Of a stretch of DNA of 6,017 nucleotides, positions 1 to 5,609 are shown one piece after another. Source of the DNA: Pseudomonadota bacterium (GTDB taxonomy: Bacteria > Pseudomonadota > Alphaproteobacteria > Acetobacterales > Acetobacteraceae). The notes below the pieces were generated by a model, which worked only from the letters and a program-made list of their open reading frames with translations, was not told the DNA's origin and ran no database searches. The stretch spans positions 1 to 6,017 of the forward strand of contig JAJZHU010000151.1 in the NCBI GenBank assembly GCA_021798375.1, read 5' to 3'. Within the stretch, counting starts at the first letter, position 1; each line of letters begins with the position of its first letter. Made by a program: the position numbers and the translations under genes.

Positions 1-908
1 CGGCGATCGCTGTAGGTGAGCGAATTATTAAGCTCGAAATTACCCACCATGGCGACAAATGTGCCGATGGTTTGCGCCTGCGAAAAATCCAACCCGGCAT
101 GTCGCCCAACCAACGAAACACCGAGTTGCACCAGCACGCCAAACCCGCCGACCAGGCAAAAACCCACGAAATACAGCGGAATCCATCCGCCACTGAGTTT
201 TTGCAGCAACAGCGCCAGAAACTGCAGCATCACCATGCCGTCCAGCTTGCTCTCGCCCGCCACCCGCGCGCCAAAACGTGCCGGGATATCGACCACGCGC
301 AAGCCTTTGGGCGCCGACAGGATCAGATCGACCAGGATCTTAAAGCCCTGATTGGAGAGATGCGTCGCCGTGCGATCGTAAATCTCGCGCCGCAGCATGA
401 AAAAACCGCTCATCGGATCGCTCACCGTCACCGGCAACACGGCCTGGGCAAAGCGCGTGCCCAGACTCGACAGGCTTTGACGGTAGGAATTGGCGAGACC
501 GGAACTGTCGCCGCCGTCCACATAACGGCTGGCGACGACCATATCGGCGTCATTTTGCCGCAACCGCTGCAACATCACCGGCAAGCGGGTTTCATCATGT
601 TGCAGGTCGCCATCGATCACCGCCACATAGGTCGCCGAGGAACTCAGCACGCCTTCGGTTACCGCCGACGCCAACCCGCGCCGGCCGACACGGCGAATGC
701 AGCGAATCCGCGGATCCCGCACCGCCAACGCGCGCACCGCATCGGCTGTACCATCGGGACTGTTGTCGTCGACGAACACCGCCTCCCATCTGATCCCCGT
801 CAGAGCCGCGCGCAAACGCCCGGCCAGCACCGGCACATTGGGGCATTCGTTGTAACAAGGCACAACCACGGTAAGTTCTGGCGGAACCGCCGCCGAAGCT
901 TCAGACAT
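1..908 (-). CDS. Polyprenyl-phosphate (DPM1-like) family 2 glycosyltransferase with C-terminal GtrA-like domain, partial
   Basis: The frame is open from an ATG at 908 to the left edge (302 residues seen, C-terminus missing). Residues about 11-210 form a GT-A fold of the dolichol-phosphate mannosyltransferase type: TVVVPCYNE near 13-21, DDNSPDGT at 47-54, the metal-binding DGDLQHD at 99-105, and DPMSGFFMLRR at 164-174. A hydrophobic stretch starts near 242, and an NFELNNSLTY motif at 290-299 matches the NFxLN signature of GtrA-like four-helix domains. Family knowledge: such enzymes transfer a sugar from a nucleotide donor to a polyprenyl phosphate on the cytoplasmic face of the inner membrane, and GtrA-type domains are thought to help flip the product. 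The start lies 12 bases after the lrp stop, with a weak GGA about 9 bases upstream, so the two are probably co-transcribed. The sugar (mannose, glucose or other) cannot be told from sequence. Confidence 0.9.
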   Translation of the reverse strand, partial: MSEASAAVPPELTVVVPCYNECPNVPVLAGRLRAALTGIRWEAVFVDDNSPDGTADAVRALAVRDPRIRCIRRVGRRGLASAVTEGVLSSSATYVAVIDGDLQHDETRLPVMLQRLRQNDADMVVASRYVDGGDSSGLANSYRQSLSSLGTRFAQAVLPVTVSDPMSGFFMLRREIYDRTATHLSNQGFKILVDLILSAPKGLRVVDIPARFGARVAGESKLDGMVMLQFLALLLQKLSGGWIPLYFVGFCLVGGFGVLVQLGVSLVGRHAGLDFSQAQTIGTFVAMVGNFELNNSLTYSDR

Positions 909-920
909 CGGAAAATCCAA

Positions 921-1400
921 TCAGAGCGGCACGCCCGCCAAATCGCGACTGGTGCGAATGGTCTGCAAAGTCTGCACCTTGGCCACCGCGGCCGCCCCGG
1001 TCAAACGCTGGGTGAGCTGATTTTCATGCGCCGTGTCGCGTGCCACCAGCCGCAGCAGAAAATCTCCGCCACCGCGAATCATGTGACATTCGCGCACTTC
1101 GGGCCATTGACTCACCGTTTGTTCAAATGCGGCCAGCACCTGCTCTTTTTGGCTATCAAGCCCGACGATCGCGAAAAACACGATCTCCCAATCCAGTTTC
1201 TGCGGATCCGTGTCGGCGTAATAACCGCGGATCACCCCGGCTTCTTCCAGGCGGCGCACGCGGCGCAGACAGGGGGGGGCCGAAATCCCGGCCCGGCGCG
1301 CCAGTTCGACATTGGTCATTCGCCCATCCGCCTGCAACTCGGCCAAGATGCGGCGATCGATCACGTCCATCTCCAACGTTTCCGACTGACTATCCTTCAT
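921..1400 (-). CDS. Lrp/AsnC-family transcriptional regulator
   Basis: A 159-residue protein of normal Lrp/AsnC length. Residues about 11-70 are the N-terminal winged helix-turn-helix: MDVIDRRILAELQADGRM, then ELARRAGIS and the recognition-helix segment SAPPCLRRVRRLE ending in GVIRGYYA. Residues about 74-155 are the RAM/AsnC ligand-binding domain, with the GGGDFLLRLVARD strand typical of the family. Such proteins form dimers to octamers or hexadecamers on DNA and often sense amino acids. The ATG at 1400 was chosen because it gives the family length; its ribosome site is weak. An ATG at 1370 (with GGAG immediately adjacent, too close) is a possible alternative that still keeps the whole HTH. 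The gene is divergent from trxB and followed closely by the glycosyltransferase. Lrp genes often regulate themselves and a neighbour; the effector and targets are unknown. An 8-C run lies inside the HTH coding region. Confidence 0.92.
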   Translation of the reverse strand: MKDSQSETLEMDVIDRRILAELQADGRMTNVELARRAGISAPPCLRRVRRLEEAGVIRGYYADTDPQKLDWEIVFFAIVGLDSQKEQVLAAFEQTVSQWPEVRECHMIRGGGDFLLRLVARDTAHENQLTQRLTGAAAVAKVQTLQTIRTSRDLAGVPL

Positions 1401-1437
1401 GAGCACCAAACAACCAATTTGACCCAGTCTCCACGAC

Positions 1438-1450
1438 ACGGAGTTTCCGT
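1438..1450. repeat. Short inverted repeat ACGGA-3-TCCGT upstream of lrp
   Basis: Perfect 5-bp arms (1438-1442 and 1446-1450) around a GTT centre, about 38-50 bases upstream of the lrp ATG on the minus strand. It could be an operator half-site pair or a small leader hairpin of the lrp mRNA. In GC-rich DNA an inverted repeat this short can arise by chance. Confidence 0.3.
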
Positions 1451-1465
1451 CGAAACCCCCAGGAC

Positions 1466-1478
1466 GCAATATTGTTGC
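1466..1478. promoter_or_regulatory. Candidate Lrp/AsnC-type operator in the lrp/trxB divergent region
   Basis: The 13-bp element GCAATATTGTTGC has perfect GCAA/TTGC arms and an AT-rich centre, with only one mismatched pair (1470/1474). It is an AT-rich island in a GC-rich control region. Known Lrp-family operators are short, imperfect palindromes with AT-rich centres, and Lrp genes are commonly autoregulated, so this is a reasonable operator for lrp, trxB or both. A related TATGTTGC string occurs at 1543-1550. No binding data exist; the assignment is inference. Confidence 0.35.
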
Positions 1479-1498
1479 AAGAACGGCGCACGGCAAGA

Positions 1499-1515
1499 GG
1501 AGAAGTGAGTTCTCC
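1499..1515. repeat. Perfect inverted repeat GGAGAA-5-TTCTCC upstream of trxB
   Basis: Six-bp arms at 1499-1504 and 1510-1515 are perfectly complementary around GTGAG. The element lies 63 bases upstream of the trxB ATG and could be an operator dyad (for example for the LysR or another regulator) or a leader hairpin. There is no T tract after it, so it is not a terminator. Confidence 0.4.
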
Positions 1516-1578
1516 GGCTTGCATCCGAACCCAACCGCCCGATATGTTGCCATCACAAACGAGGGTTCGAGCGGATAA

Positions 1579-2523
1579 ATGGCTGAATATCGTACAAAAT
1601 TGCTGGTGATTGGCGCAGGCCCCGCGGGCTATACCGCTGCGATCTATGCGGCACGGGCCAATTTGGCGCCGATTCTGGTGCAAGGCATGCAACCGGGCGG
1701 GCAGCTTACCATCACCACGGACGTGGAAAATTACCCTGGATTCGCCGAAACCATCCAGGGCCCCTGGCTGATGGAACAAATGGCCAAGCAGGCGGAACAT
1801 GTTGGCACCCAACTGATCTTCGACCTGATCGTGGATGTCGATTTCAACGTCCGCCCGTTCCGTTGCGTGGGCGACAGCGGCGATGTGTTCCTGGCCGATT
1901 CGGTGGTGATCGCCACCGGCGCCCAGGCCCGCTGGCTGGGGCTGCCATCGGAAAAGCGTCTGCAGGGCGGCGGAGTCTCGGCCTGCGCCACCTGCGACGG
2001 GTTCTTTTATCGCGGCAAACGGGTGGCGGTGGTGGGCGGGGGCAACACGGCGGTGGAAGAAGCGATCTATCTCACCCATCACGCCTCGCACGTCACCTTG
2101 ATCCACCGGCGCGACAAATTGCGCTCGGAAAAGATCCTGCAAGACCGTTTATTCGCCAATCCGCGCATCGATGTCATTTGGAATACCGAAGTTGCAGAAA
2201 TTATTGGCGAATCAACTGTAGAGCAGATAGCATTGCGCAATCTCGTCAATGGAGAGTTGAGCCATTTGGCGGTTGACGGCGTATTTATTGCGATCGGCCA
2301 CTCACCCACCACTGAGATTTTCAAGGGTAAGGTGAAGCTGGACGCAGAGGGCTACATGGTCACCGAACCGGGCAGCACCCGCACATCGGTGGCTGGCGTG
2401 TTTGCGGCAGGCGACGTGCAGGACCGGATCTTTCGCCAGGCGGTCACCGCGGCGGGAACCGGTTGCATGGCGGCGCTGGAAGCCGAAAAATGGCTTGCGG
2501 CGCAAGCGGATAAAGGGCTGTGA
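1579..2523 (+). CDS. trxB: Thioredoxin reductase (NADPH)
   Basis: A 314-residue flavoprotein of the usual length for low-molecular-weight bacterial thioredoxin reductase, which uses NADPH to reduce thioredoxin in the cytoplasm. Visible motifs in order: FAD-binding GAGPAG at 12-17; QPGGQLTITTDVENYPGF at 38-55; IATGA at 111-115; the redox-active CATC at 136-139 followed by DGFFYRGK; NADPH-binding GGGNTA at 153-158; HRRDKLR at 176-182, matching the HRRxxxR motif for the NADPH 2'-phosphate; and C-terminal AAGDV near 276-280 with RQAVTAAGTGCMAA. All key residues are present, so it should be active. The start fits the family N-terminus, but the ribosome site is poor (GCGGA three bases from the ATG). 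It is transcribed divergently from lrp and followed 73 bases later by a LysR gene on the same strand. Confidence 0.97.
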   Translation: MAEYRTKLLVIGAGPAGYTAAIYAARANLAPILVQGMQPGGQLTITTDVENYPGFAETIQGPWLMEQMAKQAEHVGTQLIFDLIVDVDFNVRPFRCVGDSGDVFLADSVVIATGAQARWLGLPSEKRLQGGGVSACATCDGFFYRGKRVAVVGGGNTAVEEAIYLTHHASHVTLIHRRDKLRSEKILQDRLFANPRIDVIWNTEVAEIIGESTVEQIALRNLVNGELSHLAVDGVFIAIGHSPTTEIFKGKVKLDAEGYMVTEPGSTRTSVAGVFAAGDVQDRIFRQAVTAAGTGCMAALEAEKWLAAQADKGL

Positions 2524-2596
2524 TAATAGCTTGTTTTGGCGTAACCGGGCTTTAACGACGGCGCTCGCGTCCGCGGGCTGATGGGTTTGGGGAATT

Positions 2597-3481
2597 ATGG
2601 ACTGGGACAAGTTGCGCGTGTTTCATGCGGTGGCCGAAGCGGGAAGCTTCACCCATGCGGGCGACACACTCAATCTCAGCCAATCGGCGGTGTCGCGCCA
2701 GATTTCGGCTTTGGAAGAAGCACTGCAGGTACCGCTGTTCCACCGCCACGCGCGCGGGCTGATCCTGACCGAGCAGGGCGATCAACTGAACCGCACCGTG
2801 CGCGAAGTCTTTGCCAAACTGGCCATGACCGAAGCCCTGCTGACCGAAAGCAAGGAAAAGCCGGCCGGCAGATTAAAAGTCACCACCACGGCGGGCTTCG
2901 GCACCACCTGGCTGGCGCCGCGTGTGGGAGATTTCCTGGCGACCTACCCGGACGTTTCGATGTCGCTGATCTTGGACGACCAGGATCTCGATCTGGCGAT
3001 GCGCGAGGCCGACGTGGCGATTCGCATGCATCCGCCCAAACAACCCGATCTGGTGCAGCGTCATCTGTTGTCGATCCAGTGGGAAGTATTCGCCTCGGCC
3101 GCTTATCTGAAAAAGCACGGTGTGCCGAATCGCGCCGAGGATCTCGATAATCACCGCATCATCCTGTTCGGCGATTATCATCCGCCGGTGCCAGACATCA
3201 ACTGGCTGGCCGAAGCCGGGTGCAAACCGGGGCAACCCCGCCGCGCGATGTTGGAGGTCAACTCGCTGCACGGAATCTTGCTGGCGATTCGTTCGGGCCT
3301 GGGGGTCGGCGTGTTGCCCGATTACATGCACGCCGAAACCGAAGGTCTGGTGCGGGTGCTGCCCGATGTAAAAGCCCCGCGCGTGGATGCCTATTTCGTG
3401 TATCCCGAGGAACTGCGCAATTCCAAGCGAGTGGCGGTATTCCGCGATTTCCTGCTGGCGCAATTGCACGAACGGCATTGA
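2597..3481 (+). CDS. LysR-family transcriptional regulator
   Basis: A 294-residue protein of standard LTTR length. Residues about 2-61 are the N-terminal winged HTH: LRVFHAVAEAGSFTHAGDTL, then LSQSAVSRQISALEEALQVPLFHR and LTEQG. A linker helix covers about 62-90, and the type 2 periplasmic-binding-like effector domain starts with GRLKVTTTAGFG near 91 and runs to about 290. The ATG follows GGGGA at 2589-2593 (three bases away, slightly close). The 73-base gap after trxB has no visible terminator, so read-through from trxB is likely, although its own promoter cannot be excluded. LTTRs usually sense a small molecule and often control adjacent genes. Linkage to trxB suggests, but does not show, a role in redox or thiol control. 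The gene ends at a strong intrinsic terminator. Confidence 0.95.
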   Translation: MDWDKLRVFHAVAEAGSFTHAGDTLNLSQSAVSRQISALEEALQVPLFHRHARGLILTEQGDQLNRTVREVFAKLAMTEALLTESKEKPAGRLKVTTTAGFGTTWLAPRVGDFLATYPDVSMSLILDDQDLDLAMREADVAIRMHPPKQPDLVQRHLLSIQWEVFASAAYLKKHGVPNRAEDLDNHRIILFGDYHPPVPDINWLAEAGCKPGQPRRAMLEVNSLHGILLAIRSGLGVGVLPDYMHAETEGLVRVLPDVKAPRVDAYFVYPEELRNSKRVAVFRDFLLAQLHERH

Positions 3482-3488
3482 TATCGGG

Positions 3489-3518
3489 CGAAGGCGAGAG
3501 GTTTCTCGCCTTCGTTTT
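3489..3518 (+). terminator. Rho-independent terminator after lysR
   Basis: An 11-bp perfect stem (3489-3499 pairing with 3504-3514, CGAAGGCGAGA / TCTCGCCTTCG), a 4-base loop (GGTT) and then TTTT at 3515-3518. It begins 8 bases after the lysR stop. The convergent mini-PCP gene ends at 3525, so its transcript would also contain the hairpin, but on that strand no T tract follows, so it should terminate mainly the trxB-lysR transcript. Confidence 0.87.
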
Positions 3519-3524
3519 CGTATC

Positions 3525-4199
3525 TCAACGCCCTTTCGCCGCGTGTTCACGCAGGCCGGTGCCCAGCAGCCAGGCCATCGCCACCAAAATCAGGTTAAAA
3601 CCGAACACCGTCAGAATGATCCGCAACCGTTGCGGCTCGGCGGGCCGATCGGGCAGGTTGGGCTGCACCACCACGATCATTGTCAGATGGCCGCCCGGTT
3701 CGGATAGCTGTGCCAGGGTTTGCGACGCCTGCGCCAATAATTGCCGCACGATATGCAACGCATCGGCGGAGGCAAAAGTTTGCGCCCGCAGCGTTACCAC
3801 CCCCGAATTGCCATTCACCACCACTGTCACGCGATCATGATAGCGGCGATATAAATCCTCGTCCGATGCATTGGAAGCCAACCCGCCAACCGGATCGCGC
3901 CCTCCTCGCCACACCTGGGGCAGATCAATCTTACGGCGCAATTCCGCCATCGCCGGACGCGATTGCAGATAGTCTTTCACCGCCAGCGCCGCACTGCTTT
4001 CCCGCGCCTGCGCCGCCAATTGCGCCAATCCATTCGACGCCGGTTGATCAGCGGCATCGCGCACCACGAATCGCGATTCCGACACATATTGGTCGGCGGC
4101 GAAAAAACCAAAATAGATCGCGGCGAGCAGACTGGGCAGCAGCACCAATGTCAGATTTCTTGCCAGGCGCATGGAACGCCGGTTGATCGGACCTTTCAC
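3525..4199 (-). CDS. Short KpsE/BexC-like polysaccharide-export inner-membrane protein lacking the coiled coil (mini-PCP, copy A)
   Basis: A 224-residue protein with the two-membrane-segment layout of PCP-3 capsule-export proteins (KpsE, BexC, CtrB). TM1 is about 15-34, followed by QYVSESRFVVRD (37-48), the usual sequence just after TM1. AVKDYLQSRPAM (73-84) and a beta/alpha unit near 116-168 (RVTVVVNGNSGVVTLRAQ) match the membrane-proximal domain. PNLPD at 180-184 and EPQRLR lead into TM2 (about 193-212). Full-length family members are about 380 residues; here the long periplasmic coiled coil normally between the beta/alpha unit and PNLPD is replaced by only about 12-15 residues. The GTG start is preferred over an internal ATG at 4172 because a very good AAGGAG precedes it by 5 bases. 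It is divergent from a paralogue 70 bp away. Likely role: polysaccharide export across the envelope, but the missing segment makes the mechanism uncertain. No frameshift or internal stop is seen. Confidence 0.85.
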   Translation of the reverse strand: MKGPINRRSMRLARNLTLVLLPSLLAAIYFGFFAADQYVSESRFVVRDAADQPASNGLAQLAAQARESSAALAVKDYLQSRPAMAELRRKIDLPQVWRGGRDPVGGLASNASDEDLYRRYHDRVTVVVNGNSGVVTLRAQTFASADALHIVRQLLAQASQTLAQLSEPGGHLTMIVVVQPNLPDRPAEPQRLRIILTVFGFNLILVAMAWLLGTGLREHAAKGR

Positions 4200-4204
4200 C
4201 GTGT

Positions 4205-4210
4205 CTCCTT
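4205..4210 (-). promoter_or_regulatory. Strong Shine-Dalgarno AAGGAG for mini-PCP copy A
   Basis: On the minus strand AAGGAG is followed by five bases (ACACG) and then GTG at 4199. This near-ideal site decides the GTG start and suggests efficient translation, in contrast to the divergent paralogue, which has no recognisable site. Confidence 0.8.
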
Positions 4211-4269
4211 AAGATTGATTCCGCACCACAATCGACTTCGTTCGGACGGGATGCTAGCCTCTCGATGCC

Positions 4270-4950
4270 ATGAACACCACCGATCAAAATGATGCACCGC
4301 CCGTTGTCGTCCATGAAAACTGGGCCGACTTGATCGCGCTTGAAATTCCCGCCCGCAGCCGCACGGTCGAACGCCCCAATTACGCCCGGAAAATACAGCA
4401 AGCCCTGTTGTTCGTGGCACCGATTCTGACCGCCTGGGCCGCCCTTGCGCTGATTCCGCCCGCCTATGTGTCGGAAACCAGTTTCATCTTGCGCCACCAG
4501 GCGCAAAGCCTGACCCTGCCCGTTGCGGGTGGCGATTTCAGCGGCACACCATCTGAATCCGGTAGCGCCGACGCCTATGCGTTGCGCGATTTTCTGCTCT
4601 CACGCGATGCGATGGCGCAATCGAAGGTGCCATTTACGGGACGCACGCTTGACGCCCGCTATAACGACTTCATCCACCGGGTATCGGTGGATTATGAAAC
4701 CAGCTCCGGCGTGATCACCATTCACGTCAAAGCTCCCGAGGCACGGCAAGCCCAGGAATTGGCGATCGAATTGCGCGACGCGGCGGAAAAATTGGTGGCG
4801 CAATTCAACCAGGCATCGGCATCGTCGGAATATCTCGCCCCCCTCGCCGCCCCGAACCTGCCCGACAGCCCAACCCGCCCGGATCAGTCCCTGATCCTGC
4901 TCAGCGCCGCGGCGCTCGGGCTGGCGTTGGCGTGGAGCCGCCGCATATGA
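4270..4950 (+). CDS. Short KpsE/BexC-like polysaccharide-export inner-membrane protein lacking the coiled coil (mini-PCP, copy B)
   Basis: A 226-residue paralogue of the divergent copy A. A cytoplasmic N-terminal extension (1-42) precedes TM1 (about 43-62), then AYVSETSFILRH (65-76), YALRDFLLSRDAM (103-115), a beta/alpha unit RVSVDYETSSGVITIHVKA (137-155) and an amphipathic helix to about 180. PNLPD at 195-199 and a short TM2 (about 206-222) end the protein. As in copy A, the long coiled coil of KpsE-type proteins is absent, with about 14 residues in its place. The ATG at 4270 is the only sensible start: an in-frame TAG lies at 4255-4257, and no Shine-Dalgarno is visible. The stop overlaps the ATPase start (ATGA, 4947-4950), indicating translational coupling and a joint role in ABC-dependent polysaccharide export. 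Sequence similarity to copy A is clear along the whole length but diverged. Confidence 0.85.
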   Translation: MNTTDQNDAPPVVVHENWADLIALEIPARSRTVERPNYARKIQQALLFVAPILTAWAALALIPPAYVSETSFILRHQAQSLTLPVAGGDFSGTPSESGSADAYALRDFLLSRDAMAQSKVPFTGRTLDARYNDFIHRVSVDYETSSGVITIHVKAPEARQAQELAIELRDAAEKLVAQFNQASASSEYLAPLAAPNLPDSPTRPDQSLILLSAAALGLALAWSRRI

Positions 4951-5609
4951 CCGAGGCACGCGCCATCGAGGTGCGCGATCTGGTCAAGCAATTCCCCACC
5001 GAACATGGCCCCAAGCTGGTGCTGGACGGCATCAGTTTCCGCGTTGCCCCTGGCGAACGTCTGGCCATTCTGGGCCGCAACGGCGCCGGCAAATCGACCC
5101 TGATCAAATTGCTCGCCGGCCTGCAACGCCCCACCTCGGGCACCATCACGCGCGGCTTGCGCATGTCTTGGCCGCTCGCCCTGGGCGGCGGGTTCGAGGG
5201 CGAAATGACCGGCTATGACAATGTGCGTTTTATCTCCCGCCTCTATCGCGCCGATTTTCCCCAGGTGATGGAATATGTCGCCGATTTCACCGAACTCGGC
5301 CGTGATCTGCACGAACCAATGCGGCTTTATTCCGACGGGATGCGGATGCGCTTGGCATTTGCCCTGTCACTTGCCATCGATTTCGAATGTTTGCTGATCG
5401 ATGAAGTGATCTTGGTGGGCGACAAACGCTTTCAGGAAAAATGTCACCATGAGATTTTCCACCGCCGTAAACATTGCGCGATGATTCTGGCGGCCCACGC
5501 GCTCGATATCATCGAGGAATATTGCGACCACGCGCTGGTGTTGAAAGACGGGCGCGGGCGGGTGTTCGACGATGTGAAATTGGCGACCAGGATCTACGCG
5601 ACGTTATGA
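4947..5609 (+). CDS. kpsT: KpsT-type ABC transporter ATPase for polysaccharide export
   Basis: A 220-residue nucleotide-binding subunit of the KpsT/Wzt/TagH type, which with a KpsM-like permease drives export of lipid-linked polysaccharide across the inner membrane. Walker A GRNGAGKST is at 43-51; MSWPLALGGGFEGEMTGYDNVRF near 73-95 is the region typical of group 2 capsule KpsT proteins. The signature reads YSDGMRMRLAFALSLA (128-143), the variant YSxGMR that replaces LSGGQ in this family. Walker B CLLIDE ends at 153, the D-loop region VGDKRFQEKC follows at 157-166, and the H-loop histidine is H184. The expected Q-loop glutamine is glutamate (E84). The ATG at 4947, overlapping the upstream stop by 4 bases, is preferred over a GTG at 4932. 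There is no long C-terminal carbohydrate-binding domain as in Wzt of O-antigen systems. No kpsM gene is in the window. The symbol denotes the family rather than a proven orthologue. Confidence 0.92.
   Translation: MTEARAIEVRDLVKQFPTEHGPKLVLDGISFRVAPGERLAILGRNGAGKSTLIKLLAGLQRPTSGTITRGLRMSWPLALGGGFEGEMTGYDNVRFISRLYRADFPQVMEYVADFTELGRDLHEPMRLYSDGMRMRLAFALSLAIDFECLLIDEVILVGDKRFQEKCHHEIFHRRKHCAMILAAHALDIIEEYCDHALVLKDGRGRVFDDVKLATRIYATL

Noticed and set aside
72..1508. Long plus-strand reading frame (478 codons), His/Gln/Arg-rich
   Set aside because: It is antisense to both the glycosyltransferase and lrp, crosses two genes with clear family motifs, and its composition is that of a reverse-complement shadow of GC-rich codons. 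No domain is recognisable.
1519..1546. TTGCAT-16-GATATG as a trxB promoter
   Set aside because: Each hexamer matches the sigma-70 consensus at only about three positions, which is not better than chance here.
1401..1556. N-terminal extension of the Lrp gene to a start at 1556 (211 residues)
   Set aside because: The extra 52 residues do not resemble any Lrp N-terminus, and they would overlap the control elements of the divergent region; 159 residues is the family length.
1390..2142. Minus-strand 250-codon frame opposite trxB
   Set aside because: It lies antisense to well-supported trxB motifs and has no recognisable domain.
2524..2596. Terminator or separate promoter between trxB and lysR
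   Set aside because: No stem followed by a T tract is visible, and the best TTGTTT/TTTAAC pairing has a 14-base spacer, too short for a standard promoter.
2873..3550. Minus-strand 225-codon frame opposite lysR
   Set aside because: Shadow of the LysR effector domain; it also runs through the intrinsic terminator.
4932..4946. Earlier GTG start for the KpsT-like ATPase
   Set aside because: It adds only five residues and would overlap the upstream gene by 19 bases; the ATGA overlap at 4947-4950 is the more typical coupled start.
3525..4950. The two short export genes as decayed remnants (pseudogenes) of full-length kpsE
   Set aside because: Both frames are uninterrupted, keep both membrane segments and the family motifs on either side of the gap, have normal codon use, and one has an excellent ribosome site while the other is coupled to kpsT.
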